In this document: positions 8,127 to 16,368 of the stretch, piece after piece
Numbering within the stretch: position 1 is the first letter of the stretch
Layout of the letters: every line of letters starts with the position of its first letter
IMG/VR virus record: IMGVR_UViG_3300042945_003354
Span: 34,464 to 98,463 of that record
Source of the DNA: a virus
DNA: 64,000 nt
Reading direction: 5' to 3' (one strand)
Notes under the pieces: generated by a model
Told to the model about the DNA's origin: nothing
Seen by the model: only the letters and a program-made list of their open reading frames with translations
The model's database searches: none
Program-made: the position numbers and the translations under genes

Positions 8127-8435
8127 CTAGTTCGGAATTCGTTCTGCGTCCCGCATCCGCTGCTGAGCGCAACGCTTGTCCCACGCGACGCGGTCGTAAT
8201 AGACATCGATCATGTCGACGGACAAACGCGGGTCCACTATGAATGGCAGACCACACAGAGCATTGAAGAACATGTCGGCGCGCGACAGCAGGTCGTGCTC
8301 CAACCTCAGAATGTCTTCCGCCTGCGGGCTGATCGCTATCCCGACCGGCGATACCGCGGGACGCTCAGCCGCAAGCATCGCGGCGAGCGCGCCACCAAAG
8401 TCAGGCCCGGGGCTCGTGGTGAATGTCCCTGTCAT
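8127..8435 (-). CDS. Small hypothetical protein
   Basis: A 102-residue protein starting MTGTFTTSPGPDFGGALAAM. Its ATG overlaps the TGA of the upstream gene (ATGA). The C-terminal part contains a MIDVYYDRVAWDKRCAQQRM helix. It is the last gene before the hairpin at 8097. No family recognised. Confidence 0.7.
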   Translation of the reverse strand: MTGTFTTSPGPDFGGALAAMLAAERPAVSPVGIAISPQAEDILRLEHDLLSRADMFFNALCGLPFIVDPRLSVDMIDVYYDRVAWDKRCAQQRMRDAERIPN

Positions 8436-8884
8436 GGCAGCGCCTTCGTGGTGGAAGATGTCGGAAGCGCGAGCCCGGCAAATCCGCGTTCCTTCAGCGT
8501 CTCGTAGAGCGTCGCTCCCGACGCATCCTGCGCATACGGCAAGAAGACCTGCTCGAGTTCCGCCAGCCCGGCGCTCACCAGCGCCAACTGCGCGGCGAGC
8601 CAGTCTTTCACGATGCGCCACGCAACGCGCGCGGCCTGCTCGTGTGTCTTCAGTTTGGGAGTGACGTTCTGCCGCACAAGCACCTGATATATCCTCGGCA
8701 CGTTTGATGGCAAACGAAAACTCATCAGTCCCGCCGCCGTCTGAATCCGGAAGCTCAGAGCGACCAGCACGCCGTCGGTATACTCGGTCATCACAGCCTG
8801 CGCCTTGGCCTTCGCGAGCATAGCCTGGATCTCCGTCACCGTTTTCTCCGCAGCAATCTGTGTATTATAATTCAGGATGGGCAT
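8432..8884 (-). CDS. Hypothetical protein
   Basis: A 150-residue protein starting MPILNYNTQIAAEKTVTEIQ. The N-terminal half is mixed alpha/beta (TEYTDGVLVALSFRIQ). A helical segment follows, with RVAWRIVKDWLAAQLALVSA. The two alternating beta/helix parts recall small phage proteins of unknown role found among replication genes. No catalytic motif visible. Confidence 0.7.
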   Translation of the reverse strand: MPILNYNTQIAAEKTVTEIQAMLAKAKAQAVMTEYTDGVLVALSFRIQTAAGLMSFRLPSNVPRIYQVLVRQNVTPKLKTHEQAARVAWRIVKDWLAAQLALVSAGLAELEQVFLPYAQDASGATLYETLKERGFAGLALPTSSTTKALP

Positions 8885-8923
8885 ACGTCTCCTTCGCCGT
8901 TCGCCGCGTCGAATTTTTCCTGC

Positions 8924-9244
8924 TCATCGTCGTCCAACACCCCCTCCGGCGTCGGCTGCGTCGTCGAGGTCGTAGTTCTGCGCCTTCCTGCCTTCGAGCA
9001 GTATCAGCGCGAAATCCCGGTTATTGAGTCCGGTGAATTTCCACTCCGCGAGTTCTTCCTTTGTGACCGGGATTGGCTCGCCGTCTTCTATCCACGTCAC
9101 TTTTTCGAGCGGCACACTTTCCACGGTTGCGAGGTATGCCATCACTCTCCGAAGGTCTTTCATTTCCACGCGAAGCCCCGGCGCAGAACCCGGCGCTGCG
9201 CTAGAACGCGCCTCCTGTGTGCTATTTTCGGTTTCGGTTTTCAT
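8924..9244 (-). CDS. Small hypothetical protein
   Basis: A 106-residue protein starting MKTETENSTQEARSSAAPGS, with a low-complexity N-terminus and a folded-looking centre (MKDLRRVMAYLATVE...WIEDGEPIPVTKEELAEWKF). Gly/Asp-rich C-terminus. Separated from its neighbours by about 30-40 bases on either side. Function unknown. Confidence 0.6.
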   Translation of the reverse strand: MKTETENSTQEARSSAAPGSAPGLRVEMKDLRRVMAYLATVESVPLEKVTWIEDGEPIPVTKEELAEWKFTGLNNRDFALILLEGRKAQNYDLDDAADAGGGVGRR

Positions 9245-9271
9245 AGAGTTTTCAGTGTTTTCGATGCGCTA

Positions 9272-9889
9272 TCACGGCGCGTCTGTGAGCTTTGCGGTGG
9301 GCGAACTTCCTTCGTGCGAGCGACGCGCAGCTTCCCACCCCGCCAAGAATACCTCTTGGTGAGTTAGTCGGGGCCACACTCCGCGCTTGTCGCACCATTG
9401 CAGGAACGCCCATTCCGGCCCCTCCTCCCACTCCTTGTTCGCCCGGCGCTTCTCGTCGTCGCCCACCACGCTAGTGCAGCGAACGGCGGTCTCAGGTTGT
9501 TTGTCGTTTTCAGTGTTCATAAAGGTTGTTTCTTCTCCGCGCGCGCCGGCCCTGCAGAACGCATCTGCAGGGCCGGCGTAGATGTCGTCCCCGTGTAGAG
9601 CCACCGTCACCGTCGCGTCGGCGAACATCTTGGTCAGCCACTCTGCAAGGGGCAGCGCCGGACCCTCGCACCAGGCGTCATGGATCAACCCGGCGATCAA
9701 CGGGACCATGTGGTAGCGCCAAGGGTAGTCCCAATCTTCTCCCTCCGCGTGGATGATGGCGTCGCCGGGTTCGGTGATCGCATCGGCCAGCTCACCGCAT
9801 AGGCCGTCCCAGTCTTCCACGGTTTCGCCGCGCGCATCCAAGAACGCCGTCGCCAGATTGGGAATTTCCTTGGAAGCGGGGTCAGACAT
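9272..9889 (-). CDS. Hypothetical acidic protein
   Basis: A 205-residue protein starting MSDPASKEIPNLATAFLDAR. The start is chosen because AGGAGG lies 5 bases upstream of the ATG at 9887-9889. The first half is acidic and Trp-rich (EDWDGLCGELADAI, EGEDWDYPWRYHM). The second half holds WAFLQWCDKRGVWPRLTHQEVFLAGWEAA, a short helical module like those in small phage proteins of unknown function. It could be two fused small domains. No enzyme motif. Confidence 0.7.
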   Translation of the reverse strand: MSDPASKEIPNLATAFLDARGETVEDWDGLCGELADAITEPGDAIIHAEGEDWDYPWRYHMVPLIAGLIHDAWCEGPALPLAEWLTKMFADATVTVALHGDDIYAGPADAFCRAGARGEETTFMNTENDKQPETAVRCTSVVGDDEKRRANKEWEEGPEWAFLQWCDKRGVWPRLTHQEVFLAGWEAARRSHEGSSPTAKLTDAP

Positions 9890-10166
9890 GGGCGCCTCCT
9901 CTCGGCGATGGCTCCAAAGATTTGCCGCATTTCCGGCATTTGGTTTCGTAGGCGGCGTGTGCCCTGTTACAGCATATCGCCCGTGTCGGGCATCCGCTGA
10001 TCTCACGAGTGCCGCAAAGCCATTCCTGCTTTCCTTTGCTGCTGCGATACCCCTGCCCCTGCGTGAATACTCCAGGATCAGGGCGAGGCCAGTAGCACGG
10101 GCATTTGAGGCAGCGCGAATCGGCCACGCTCACGGTTTGTCTGACATTCCTGTCGCGGACATTCAT
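9882..10166 (-). CDS. Small zinc-ribbon protein
   Basis: A 94-residue protein with several Cys pairs: CLKCPC, LCGTREISGCPTRAICC and CRKCGKSLEP near the C-terminus. The last is a classic CxxC knuckle. Such proteins usually bind zinc and contact nucleic acid or protein. The stop overlaps the next start by 8 bases, and the start lies 13 bases after the Rad50-like stop. The role is unknown. Confidence 0.7.
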   Translation of the reverse strand: MNVRDRNVRQTVSVADSRCLKCPCYWPRPDPGVFTQGQGYRSSKGKQEWLCGTREISGCPTRAICCNRAHAAYETKCRKCGKSLEPSPRGGAHV

Positions 10167-10179
10167 GTTACTGTGCCCG

Positions 10180-12702
10180 TCATTCTGGGATCTCGATCAG
10201 GTCACTGAAGGCGTCGATGAGCGTCGGGGAGTGGTCGCAGACGATCATCTGCAGCGTGCCCTCTTCGCCGATCTTCCGGAGCATGTCCGCCATAGCGCGT
10301 TTGGCTTCTTCGTCCAGATGCGTGGTCGGCTCGTCCAGCGACAGGAGTCCCACGTTTGGCATGATCATCGCGTGCAGCGCGCGCAGCGTAGCCACGGCCA
10401 GGCGCACCTTCTGGCCGCCTGACATGCGGCTTTGCGGCATCCAGGCCTCGTCCGCGCGGTCAGTGCGGAGGAAGTCATAGGACAGCGGCAGCTCCTCGCT
10501 CGCCGAGACCATGAAGTCCGCGCCGCTCTCCGCCAGATAATCCCCGGCCAGTTGTGCGATCTGCCCGAACTTGTAGTTCAGGAATTCGAGGCTGGCGCCG
10601 TTCGGTCGGAACGTGTCGCGCAGCATCTCCAGATCCTTGGCGAGCGCCAGGCGCGTCTTCTGTTCCGCGGTCCGAAGGTCGAGCTCGTCGATCTTGCGGC
10701 TCGCCGCCTTCATCGACTCGTTGGCGGCGTCGTGCCGTCCGCGGGCCTCGTCGAGGGTCTGCTGCGCCTTCTCGAGTTCGGTCAGTTTGCTCTGCACCAT
10801 CTGCTGCGTCAGCACCGGGGCACCGTCGCTCGGGAAGAATCCCAGCGGCACATCAGCAAGCAATTTGTGCAGGCTGTCGTGCGCGGCTTCCATGCTGCGC
10901 TGCGCGGCGTCGACTTCCGCGATCTGCTTCTGTACAGTCTCCACTGCGTCGCTGGTGCTCTTGGCTTTCTCGGCGGCGTCGTGAAGCATTGCACCGTCGA
11001 TCAGCGCGCGCCACGGCGCGTCTTTCAGCGCTTGCGCCTGGCTCGCCTCTTGCGCGACCAGATTGTCGATCTCGTGCTGCGTCGGCTCCGTCTTGCCTTT
11101 GACAGCGACCCTGTAGCGGTCCACGACCTGCGTGAGACGCGCGTGCTCGTGCGCCTTGGCGTGCCACGCCTGCAGCTTTGCCGTCGCTTCATTCAGCCCC
11201 TGCTGTGTCGTCTCCCTGGTAGTCAGCGACGTTTCAATCTGCAGCCGCCTCCGGTCGTTCAGGTGCTTTGCCAGCGCGTCAGCCAGCGTCGCGTGCGCGC
11301 GTTGCAACGCGCCCGCATCCTTCTGCTTCGCGCGAAGAGCGTCGCCGCTGACCACCCCCTTGTCCTCGGCCTTTTTCAACTGCCCCTCGAGGTCTGTGAT
11401 TTCCTTGCGCAGATGCTCTGGGTCAGGAGGCGTCGTGCCGCCACAAAGCGGACAGTGATCCGCGTGTCCCCCGCCGACTTCGAGTCCACGCAGAAGATCA
11501 CGCCGCATCTGCAGAGCATTGCGAATCAGAACGTATGACTCCCGGTTGGCGTCATACGCAGTCTGCAAGGCCGTGACGACTTCTGTGCCCGCGGTCACCT
11601 TCTCCTCTGCCTCTCTCTCGCTCGCAGTCGCGCCGGGGATGGATGTCGTCAGCGTGTCCAGGTCGTCGAACTTCTTCAGCATCGCCTCGGCGCGTTTGAC
11701 GGACGACTCGGGACTGTCGCCCAGCTCTCCGGCCTCTTTCAGCTTTGCTTCCGCGTCTGCGAGTTCCGCGAACTGTTGCTTGAGCCCGCGCGCGCTGAGC
11801 AGAGCCAGGTCCGTCTTGGACTGGTCTGCGCTGGCTTGCAGATTCGCCTGCTTGCGCTGCGTCAAACTGGTCAGCTTCTTCTGCCACTCTTGTTGCTGCT
11901 GGCGCGCGTTGACGAGCCACAGGGCAGCGTCCTCGCCCGCTGGGACGTGCTGCTGCAGTTGCGTCTTGGCCGCTGTCGCGGCATCCTCCGCCGCCGCAAC
12001 CGCGCTGTGTTGGGACGAAACATTGCGGACCAGCGCCAGATACTCGGCAGGCGAAGGCAACCCTTTCATCTCCGACTCGCAGGTCTCGAAGAAACGGCGG
12101 GCCTCTTCGTAGGTCGCCTGGGCGGCGTCGCGCACCGCGCCGAGATCCTGGACGCTGCTCGCGACGGTTTCCCGATGCGTCTCGATCACGTTGGCAATCT
12201 TCGCGAGGTGCCCCAGCATGAGCAGTTTGGTGTAGAACTCCCGGCGGTCAGTCTCGAGCCCGAACATGTTGGCCATCTCGCCCTGCCGGATGAACACCGT
12301 GGAGTTGATGGCCTTTTTGTCGACGCCGAGGATGTCGAACATGATGCTGCTGACCTCTGCGTCGGACGTGATGGGCTTCTCGGCCCCGTCCCACCACAGC
12401 TTCCTGGTCACTGTCGTGCGCGTGATGCGCCGCTGGATCTTGCCTACCTTGCCGTCCGCCACGAACTCCAGCGTCACCTCGGCCGCGGCCGGCGGATTTT
12501 CGCCGCTCGACCGGCGGATGAATGCGCGCAGCGGGTCCGGGTGGTCGATGGTGCCGGTGAGTCCGAATTGAATGGCCTGCAGCACAGTCGATTTGCCGCG
12601 CCCGTTGGGGCCGGCCAAGCCGACGACGCAGCCCTGCAGTTTGCTTTTGATCGAGTGATGCCGACCGAAGTCGGTGATCTCGATGGATGTGATTTTGATC
12701 AT
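10180..12702 (-). CDS. SbcC/Rad50-type recombination ATPase (T4 gp46-like)
   Basis: An 840-residue SMC-like ATPase starting MIKITSIEITDF. Walker A GPNGRGKS is at 31-38. Two long coiled-coil arms flank a zinc hook (DHCPLCGG, about residue 418). The C-terminal lobe carries the ABC signature MSGGQKVRLAVA and Walker B GLLSLDEPTTHLDE. Rad50/SbcC works with the Mre11/SbcD nuclease to process double-strand ends; the partner is two genes upstream on the same strand. In T4 the equivalent pair feeds recombination-dependent replication. An in-frame ATG further upstream (12771) would overlap the HNH-like gene and lacks support. Confidence 0.93.
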   Translation of the reverse strand: MIKITSIEITDFGRHHSIKSKLQGCVVGLAGPNGRGKSTVLQAIQFGLTGTIDHPDPLRAFIRRSSGENPPAAAEVTLEFVADGKVGKIQRRITRTTVTRKLWWDGAEKPITSDAEVSSIMFDILGVDKKAINSTVFIRQGEMANMFGLETDRREFYTKLLMLGHLAKIANVIETHRETVASSVQDLGAVRDAAQATYEEARRFFETCESEMKGLPSPAEYLALVRNVSSQHSAVAAAEDAATAAKTQLQQHVPAGEDAALWLVNARQQQQEWQKKLTSLTQRKQANLQASADQSKTDLALLSARGLKQQFAELADAEAKLKEAGELGDSPESSVKRAEAMLKKFDDLDTLTTSIPGATASEREAEEKVTAGTEVVTALQTAYDANRESYVLIRNALQMRRDLLRGLEVGGGHADHCPLCGGTTPPDPEHLRKEITDLEGQLKKAEDKGVVSGDALRAKQKDAGALQRAHATLADALAKHLNDRRRLQIETSLTTRETTQQGLNEATAKLQAWHAKAHEHARLTQVVDRYRVAVKGKTEPTQHEIDNLVAQEASQAQALKDAPWRALIDGAMLHDAAEKAKSTSDAVETVQKQIAEVDAAQRSMEAAHDSLHKLLADVPLGFFPSDGAPVLTQQMVQSKLTELEKAQQTLDEARGRHDAANESMKAASRKIDELDLRTAEQKTRLALAKDLEMLRDTFRPNGASLEFLNYKFGQIAQLAGDYLAESGADFMVSASEELPLSYDFLRTDRADEAWMPQSRMSGGQKVRLAVATLRALHAMIMPNVGLLSLDEPTTHLDEEAKRAMADMLRKIGEEGTLQMIVCDHSPTLIDAFSDLIEIPE

Positions 12703-12715
12703 GTAATGAGTATGG

Positions 12716-13276
12716 CTAGAAAGGACAATTTGGGTCGTCCGGGATGGTGTATTCGCCGCTGTCCTTTTCATCTAAGACGTCGGACTCCTCTCGGTTGTCC
12801 ATCGCCAGGTATTTCGCATTCCTCTCCTGGATGTCGTCGCGTTTGCGTTCCAGCATGTGCTGCACGTGCTCTGGCAGGTAGCGCTCCTGATGCGATTTCC
12901 ATGAGTTCAGCTCCACCGTCACCACGCGCATGTTGCCCTCCTCGTAGCCGAGCGTCGGATTCACGCGGTCGATCGTCAGCACCGAATCGTCGCCCTCTTT
13001 TTTGGAATACAGACCGAAGGCGTCCACCAACCCTCGCCAGTAGTCCAGCGTGATCCTGAACGGTATTTTCCGCTCGGCCGCGTGGTCACGCAGCGTGCAG
13101 TAGTCCGCGGTTTTCTTCTGCTGCGCACGCCAACGCCGCATCTCGTGCATGTGACACAGACACCGATCGTCCCGCGACGCGCGCCGGCAGCCTTTTACCC
13201 AGCACAGTCCGTCGCCGGAATTCCCCTTGAACTCGAAGAATCCTTCGGCAAGCAGAGCTGCGCTGGGTTTCGGCAT
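12716..13276 (-). CDS. HNH-like nuclease-fold protein with a Cys-rich N-terminus
   Basis: A 186-residue protein. The N-terminal part has CWVKGC and CLCHMHEMRRW, a likely zinc site. The central block VLTIDRVNPTLGYEEGNMRV resembles the 'DRI....GY..GN.R' core of phage HNH-superfamily proteins. It lies between the two halves of the Mre11/Rad50 complex. A free-standing HNH gene inserted among core genes is common in phages, where it can be a homing endonuclease. The usual catalytic His pair is not obvious, so activity is uncertain. Confidence 0.6.
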   Translation of the reverse strand: MPKPSAALLAEGFFEFKGNSGDGLCWVKGCRRASRDDRCLCHMHEMRRWRAQQKKTADYCTLRDHAAERKIPFRITLDYWRGLVDAFGLYSKKEGDDSVLTIDRVNPTLGYEEGNMRVVTVELNSWKSHQERYLPEHVQHMLERKRDDIQERNAKYLAMDNREESDVLDEKDSGEYTIPDDPNCPF

Positions 13277-13282
13277 GTCAGC

Positions 13283-14491
13283 CTATTCTTCATTTTCCCT
13301 GACGTCTGCTGCGACTAGGCGAGCCTCGATCAGATCTGCCACGATATTGCTGGCGTCGCTCTCGCCCCGGTGCAGGAGATCCAGCGCCGTCTTCTGCAGG
13401 TCTTCCCGGTCCTTGAATCGCTGACTCACGAAGTATTCCATCGTGAACTCCTTCTCGGAGTCCGGTGAATCTTTGACTCTCGCCGGATGCGCCTGCGTGT
13501 TGGGCAGCGGGTAGCACCGTATGACCGCGCGCTGGGCGTCCAGCATCGAGTGCAGCCGGTTGATCGTCTGCGGAAACTGCCGGTCGAACTGCACGACCGC
13601 CACAGGATGCTGCGCGGCCACCGGCTCGATACGCAGCATGAGCGCGTCGAGGTCCTCGGCGGTGCGCACCTCCGCGTTGATGAACGGACGGGTGTGAATC
13701 GGAATCGTCTCCTTCAGGACAGCGCCCTCGGCGGTCAGCCGGATGATCGGCACAGACTTGCCGATCGGCTCGCCGGCGTTGCACATCTCGGTCGACCCCG
13801 GGTAACCGATCAGGCACTTGCCTCCGCCGGGACGGTCCAGCTGCTGGAACCCCTGCAGGTGGATGTCGCCGAGCAGCCAGGCCTTGTTGTGCTTCGAGAT
13901 TGGCAGCTCGGATACGTGCAGCGGGTCCGGTGTGTGAATCGGAAACTTCACCACTCCGTCGATGAGTCCGTGGAACAGCACGACATCTGCCTGCCGCGCC
14001 CGCACGGTGATGTTCGCCAAGTCGCCGCGGAAGCTGGCTGCGGTGTGCGGCGTGAGCCCCACGATGCGGTAGCCACGGAAGACGACGCTGGAGTCGTCCA
14101 ACGGCACGATGCCTGTCTCACCTTCAAATAGCGTCTCGGTGTCGTCGTCCGTCAGATTTAACGCGCGCCCCGGAAACAGCGTCTGCAGCCACGTGGGCGT
14201 GCTCCAGTCGTGGTTGCCGGTGATGGTGAATGCCACCTTCCCGGCGCTCCGGATCATCTGGTCGATGTGCATCAGCTGCCCGATTACCTGCGGGCTCGGC
14301 CGCGGGCGGTCGAAGATGTCGCCGGTGATGCAGATGATGTCCGCGTGCTTCAGCGCCGCCTCGACTGCATTACGGAAGCCGTCGTAGAAGTCCTGGCCCC
14401 GACGGGCAGCCGCGTATTGTGAGTCTCGCAGGTGGGTGTCACCGATAAGTGCGATCAGAAGATCGCTGTTTGGGGTCGCATTTTTTGCCAT
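13283..14491 (-). CDS. SbcD/Mre11-type nuclease (T4 gp47-like)
   Basis: A 402-residue metallophosphoesterase. The five motifs appear in order: LIGDTHLRD, ITGDIFDRP, ITGNHDWS, VLFHGLID and LLGDIHLQGF. These ligate the two metal ions of Mre11-family exonuclease/endonucleases. The C-terminal 130 residues form the cap and Rad50-binding region. It pairs with the Rad50-like ATPase two genes downstream. The start overlaps the RNase H-like gene by 37 bases, and no later start precedes the first motif. Confidence 0.92.
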   Translation of the reverse strand: MAKNATPNSDLLIALIGDTHLRDSQYAAARRGQDFYDGFRNAVEAALKHADIICITGDIFDRPRPSPQVIGQLMHIDQMIRSAGKVAFTITGNHDWSTPTWLQTLFPGRALNLTDDDTETLFEGETGIVPLDDSSVVFRGYRIVGLTPHTAASFRGDLANITVRARQADVVLFHGLIDGVVKFPIHTPDPLHVSELPISKHNKAWLLGDIHLQGFQQLDRPGGGKCLIGYPGSTEMCNAGEPIGKSVPIIRLTAEGAVLKETIPIHTRPFINAEVRTAEDLDALMLRIEPVAAQHPVAVVQFDRQFPQTINRLHSMLDAQRAVIRCYPLPNTQAHPARVKDSPDSEKEFTMEYFVSQRFKDREDLQKTALDLLHRGESDASNIVADLIEARLVAADVRENEE

Positions 14492-15222
14492 TTTTCAGTA
14501 GGGTAAATTTTGGAAGCCGCTTCAGCCAATTCTTCGCGAGCCCCCTTGAGGAGAGCGCGCGCCGCGCCTGCGAGTGCATCACAAATCGCCTGCCCGTCCA
14601 CGACATTACGCGGGCGGCACATGGGCGTGATGCAAACGTGCTTGGCCATGAACGACCAACGCATCCACAGATCACGCTCCTTCAGCCGGGACATCAGCGG
14701 GTCGCCATCCTCGTTGTAGAGGAACGCGTGGGCGAGACTGCTGCGATCGGTGTACCAGAGAATCGAGACCCGGTCAGGTCCCGTGAATTGGTTCAGGATT
14801 CCCTCGGTGCCGATTTTGTAAAGCTCCGCGGAGTCAGTCGTCTGCTCCTGAAGCTCCCGCCCGCGCTCTGTCAGGATGGAGTGCACGCCATCCAGCAGGG
14901 CGCTGAACTCCGATCGGCTGACCGTGGACCCATAGGTGCCAGCGACGTAGCAACCGCGCGACACCGGCGCCCTGACCTCGCCGATCAGATCGATACGCTC
15001 CCAGACGGCCGCGTAGCCGCCCCATCCCTCGGTGCAGCCGGAGCCGTCGGTGTAGAGGACGCAGTCGTGCTCGTAAGGATCCGGGGCGACATCTTCGAGC
15101 CACTCGAACACGTCGGCGTAGCGCTCCTTGATCAGCTCACCGTCGACGGTCAGGTTATCCCACCAGGACGTCTCTTTTCGCCACTTGTGTTTGTTCCAGG
15201 TGTCACGGTTGTGGTGAGTCAT
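14455..15222 (-). CDS. RNase H-like protein
   Basis: A 255-residue protein. The pattern VLYTDGSGCTEGWGGYAAVW, then TVSRSEFSALLDGVHSIL, then ILWYTDRSSLAHAF matches the RNase H fold order (Asp in DGSG, Glu in the helix, Asp after a beta strand). A later DGQAICDALAG could hold the final Asp. Phages use RNase H to remove RNA primers, which suits its place among replication genes. A 50-residue N-terminal extension is unassigned. Overlaps the preceding stop by 20 bases. Confidence 0.75.
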   Translation of the reverse strand: MTHHNRDTWNKHKWRKETSWWDNLTVDGELIKERYADVFEWLEDVAPDPYEHDCVLYTDGSGCTEGWGGYAAVWERIDLIGEVRAPVSRGCYVAGTYGSTVSRSEFSALLDGVHSILTERGRELQEQTTDSAELYKIGTEGILNQFTGPDRVSILWYTDRSSLAHAFLYNEDGDPLMSRLKERDLWMRWSFMAKHVCITPMCRPRNVVDGQAICDALAGAARALLKGAREELAEAASKIYPTEKWQKMRPQTAIF

Positions 15223-15811
15223 CGTCGTCCGCTTCTGGAGTCCTCACGTTTCCGGCCGTCTCCTTTTCGTGCTGCTGCGCCGCGTCCAGAACGCTGCCGT
15301 TCGCGTCCTCTCCTTGTGGTAATTTCGGCACGGCGGGTGCGGTGGTCTCGACCGCCGTGATCAGGCGCCGGCTGGCAATTCGCTTCAGAGAGCCGACGTT
15401 CTGATGTTCCGCTTCTTCCATGAACGCAGCGATGAGAGGGCCGGCCATCTTGTCCGCCACCTCCTGCTGAATCTGCGCTTGAGCATGCGGTCGCATCTTG
15501 TCGCTCAGCATACCGGGCATGGATGATGTGCCAGTGACCTGCGTGAACGGCTGGTCGGCCCCGCGCACAATGCGGATGTCCCAGTAGATGCGGATGTCGC
15601 TGTCGTTGACCCCGACGACGCCCGAGTGGAAATCGATCAGCGGACGTTCGCGGTCCAGCAGCCTGGCGTTGAGTTCGTTGGCCTCCTGGATGGCCTTGAC
15701 CGCGCTCTGCAGTGCGGCCAAGACATCGACGGACGGCGCGTCAGGCGTTGAATTTCGCCCGGATTTCTTCTGCTTCGCTTTCGACTGGTTCGGTGGGTGG
15801 TGATTGCTCAT
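15203..15811 (-). CDS. Hypothetical protein
   Basis: A 202-residue protein. The start MSNHHPPNQSKAK gives a 71-base overlap with the preceding gene, which is large for this genome, so the true start could be further in. The N-terminus is basic and disordered. The middle (RIYWDIRIVRGADQPFTQV) looks folded and the C-terminus is acidic and disordered. It resembles small single-strand-binding or accessory proteins in layout only. Function unknown. Confidence 0.65.
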   Translation of the reverse strand: MSNHHPPNQSKAKQKKSGRNSTPDAPSVDVLAALQSAVKAIQEANELNARLLDRERPLIDFHSGVVGVNDSDIRIYWDIRIVRGADQPFTQVTGTSSMPGMLSDKMRPHAQAQIQQEVADKMAGPLIAAFMEEAEHQNVGSLKRIASRRLITAVETTAPAVPKLPQGEDANGSVLDAAQQHEKETAGNVRTPEADDDDSPQP

Positions 15812-15935
15812 TTTGAATATCGCGTAGTTTCTCGCCTTGCTCACGCGTCCAGATCAAATAGAGTGACGTGCGTGCTTTTCCGAACCTGTCCGCACGTTCG
15901 TTTTCCAACAACACCGTCGATTTTGATTGAGCCAT
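15741..15935 (-). CDS. Small hypothetical protein, divergent to terminase
   Basis: A 64-residue protein, MAQSKSTVLLENERADRFGK and onward, with charged helical content. Its ATG (15933-15935) interlocks with the plus-strand terminase ATG (15934-15936) within the sequence CATG, so no room exists for separate leaders. Either this start or the terminase start may be misplaced. First gene of the left operon. Confidence 0.55.
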   Translation of the reverse strand: MAQSKSTVLLENERADRFGKARTSLYLIWTREQGEKLRDIQNEQSPPTEPVESEAEEIRAKFNA

Positions 15936-16368
15936 GTTAGCGCAAGGTGAATTTATTTATGATTTGATGAACGCCTTGAGGAGAGACCCTCAGCGGGCGG
16001 CAAAGGTGTCCGCCGCTCTGCAGCGCATGGACACGGTAACGGCGGCCGTGGCGGATGGCAAGGCCACACGCAGCGACATCGCCAAGATCGAGGCTGAGAT
16101 CGTCCCGCTGTGCGGTTTCAACTTCGGCCTTCTCATTCCTCGATTCTTCCCGCGTTACCCATTCGAGAAGCCGCTCGACCTGAGCGCGCGCCCGTTCATG
16201 TATGCCATGACCGCGCTGGCGCCGGGCAGCGTCGTCACCCTAAAGGCTGGACGTCAGGTCGGGAAATGCGCCGACGGCGACACCACGGTCGTCACCGACC
16301 GCGGCGTCGCCACGTTGCACGACATCTTCGCGGAGGGGATCCCAGTTCAGGCCAGCATCGTGCGATAG
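15934..16368 (+). CDS. Terminase large subunit, N-terminal half fused to an N-intein
   Basis: A 144-residue product. Residues 1-111 are the N-terminal extein of the packaging ATPase, ending in the Walker A lead LKAGRQVGK. Residues 112-144 begin CADGDTTVVTDRGVATLHDI, a typical intein block A with Cys1, and then stop at TAG 16366-16368. The continuation of Walker A (STGLGAAELF) is encoded 1.5 kb downstream by a separate gene after a C-intein. Together they make a split-intein terminase. The 3' end overlaps the opposing gene by 22 bases. The start interlocks with a divergent gene; ATG 15967 is an alternative. Confidence 0.9.
   Translation: MLAQGEFIYDLMNALRRDPQRAAKVSAALQRMDTVTAAVADGKATRSDIAKIEAEIVPLCGFNFGLLIPRFFPRYPFEKPLDLSARPFMYAMTALAPGSVVTLKAGRQVGKCADGDTTVVTDRGVATLHDIFAEGIPVQASIVR
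16267..16365 (+). other. N-intein (33 residues) of the split terminase intein
   Basis: Begins at Cys codon 16267-16269 directly after the P-loop Lys. Only block A (CADGDTTVVT) is present; block B lies on the C-terminal piece. This is the atypical split position known from the AceL-TerL type of natural split inteins, whose N-piece is about 25 residues. Confidence 0.88.

Noticed and set aside
7964-8206. An 80-codon minus-strand frame across the 9-base repeats
   Set aside because: It reads through a terminator stem and the repeat array, and its end overlaps the real gene at 7974 out of frame.
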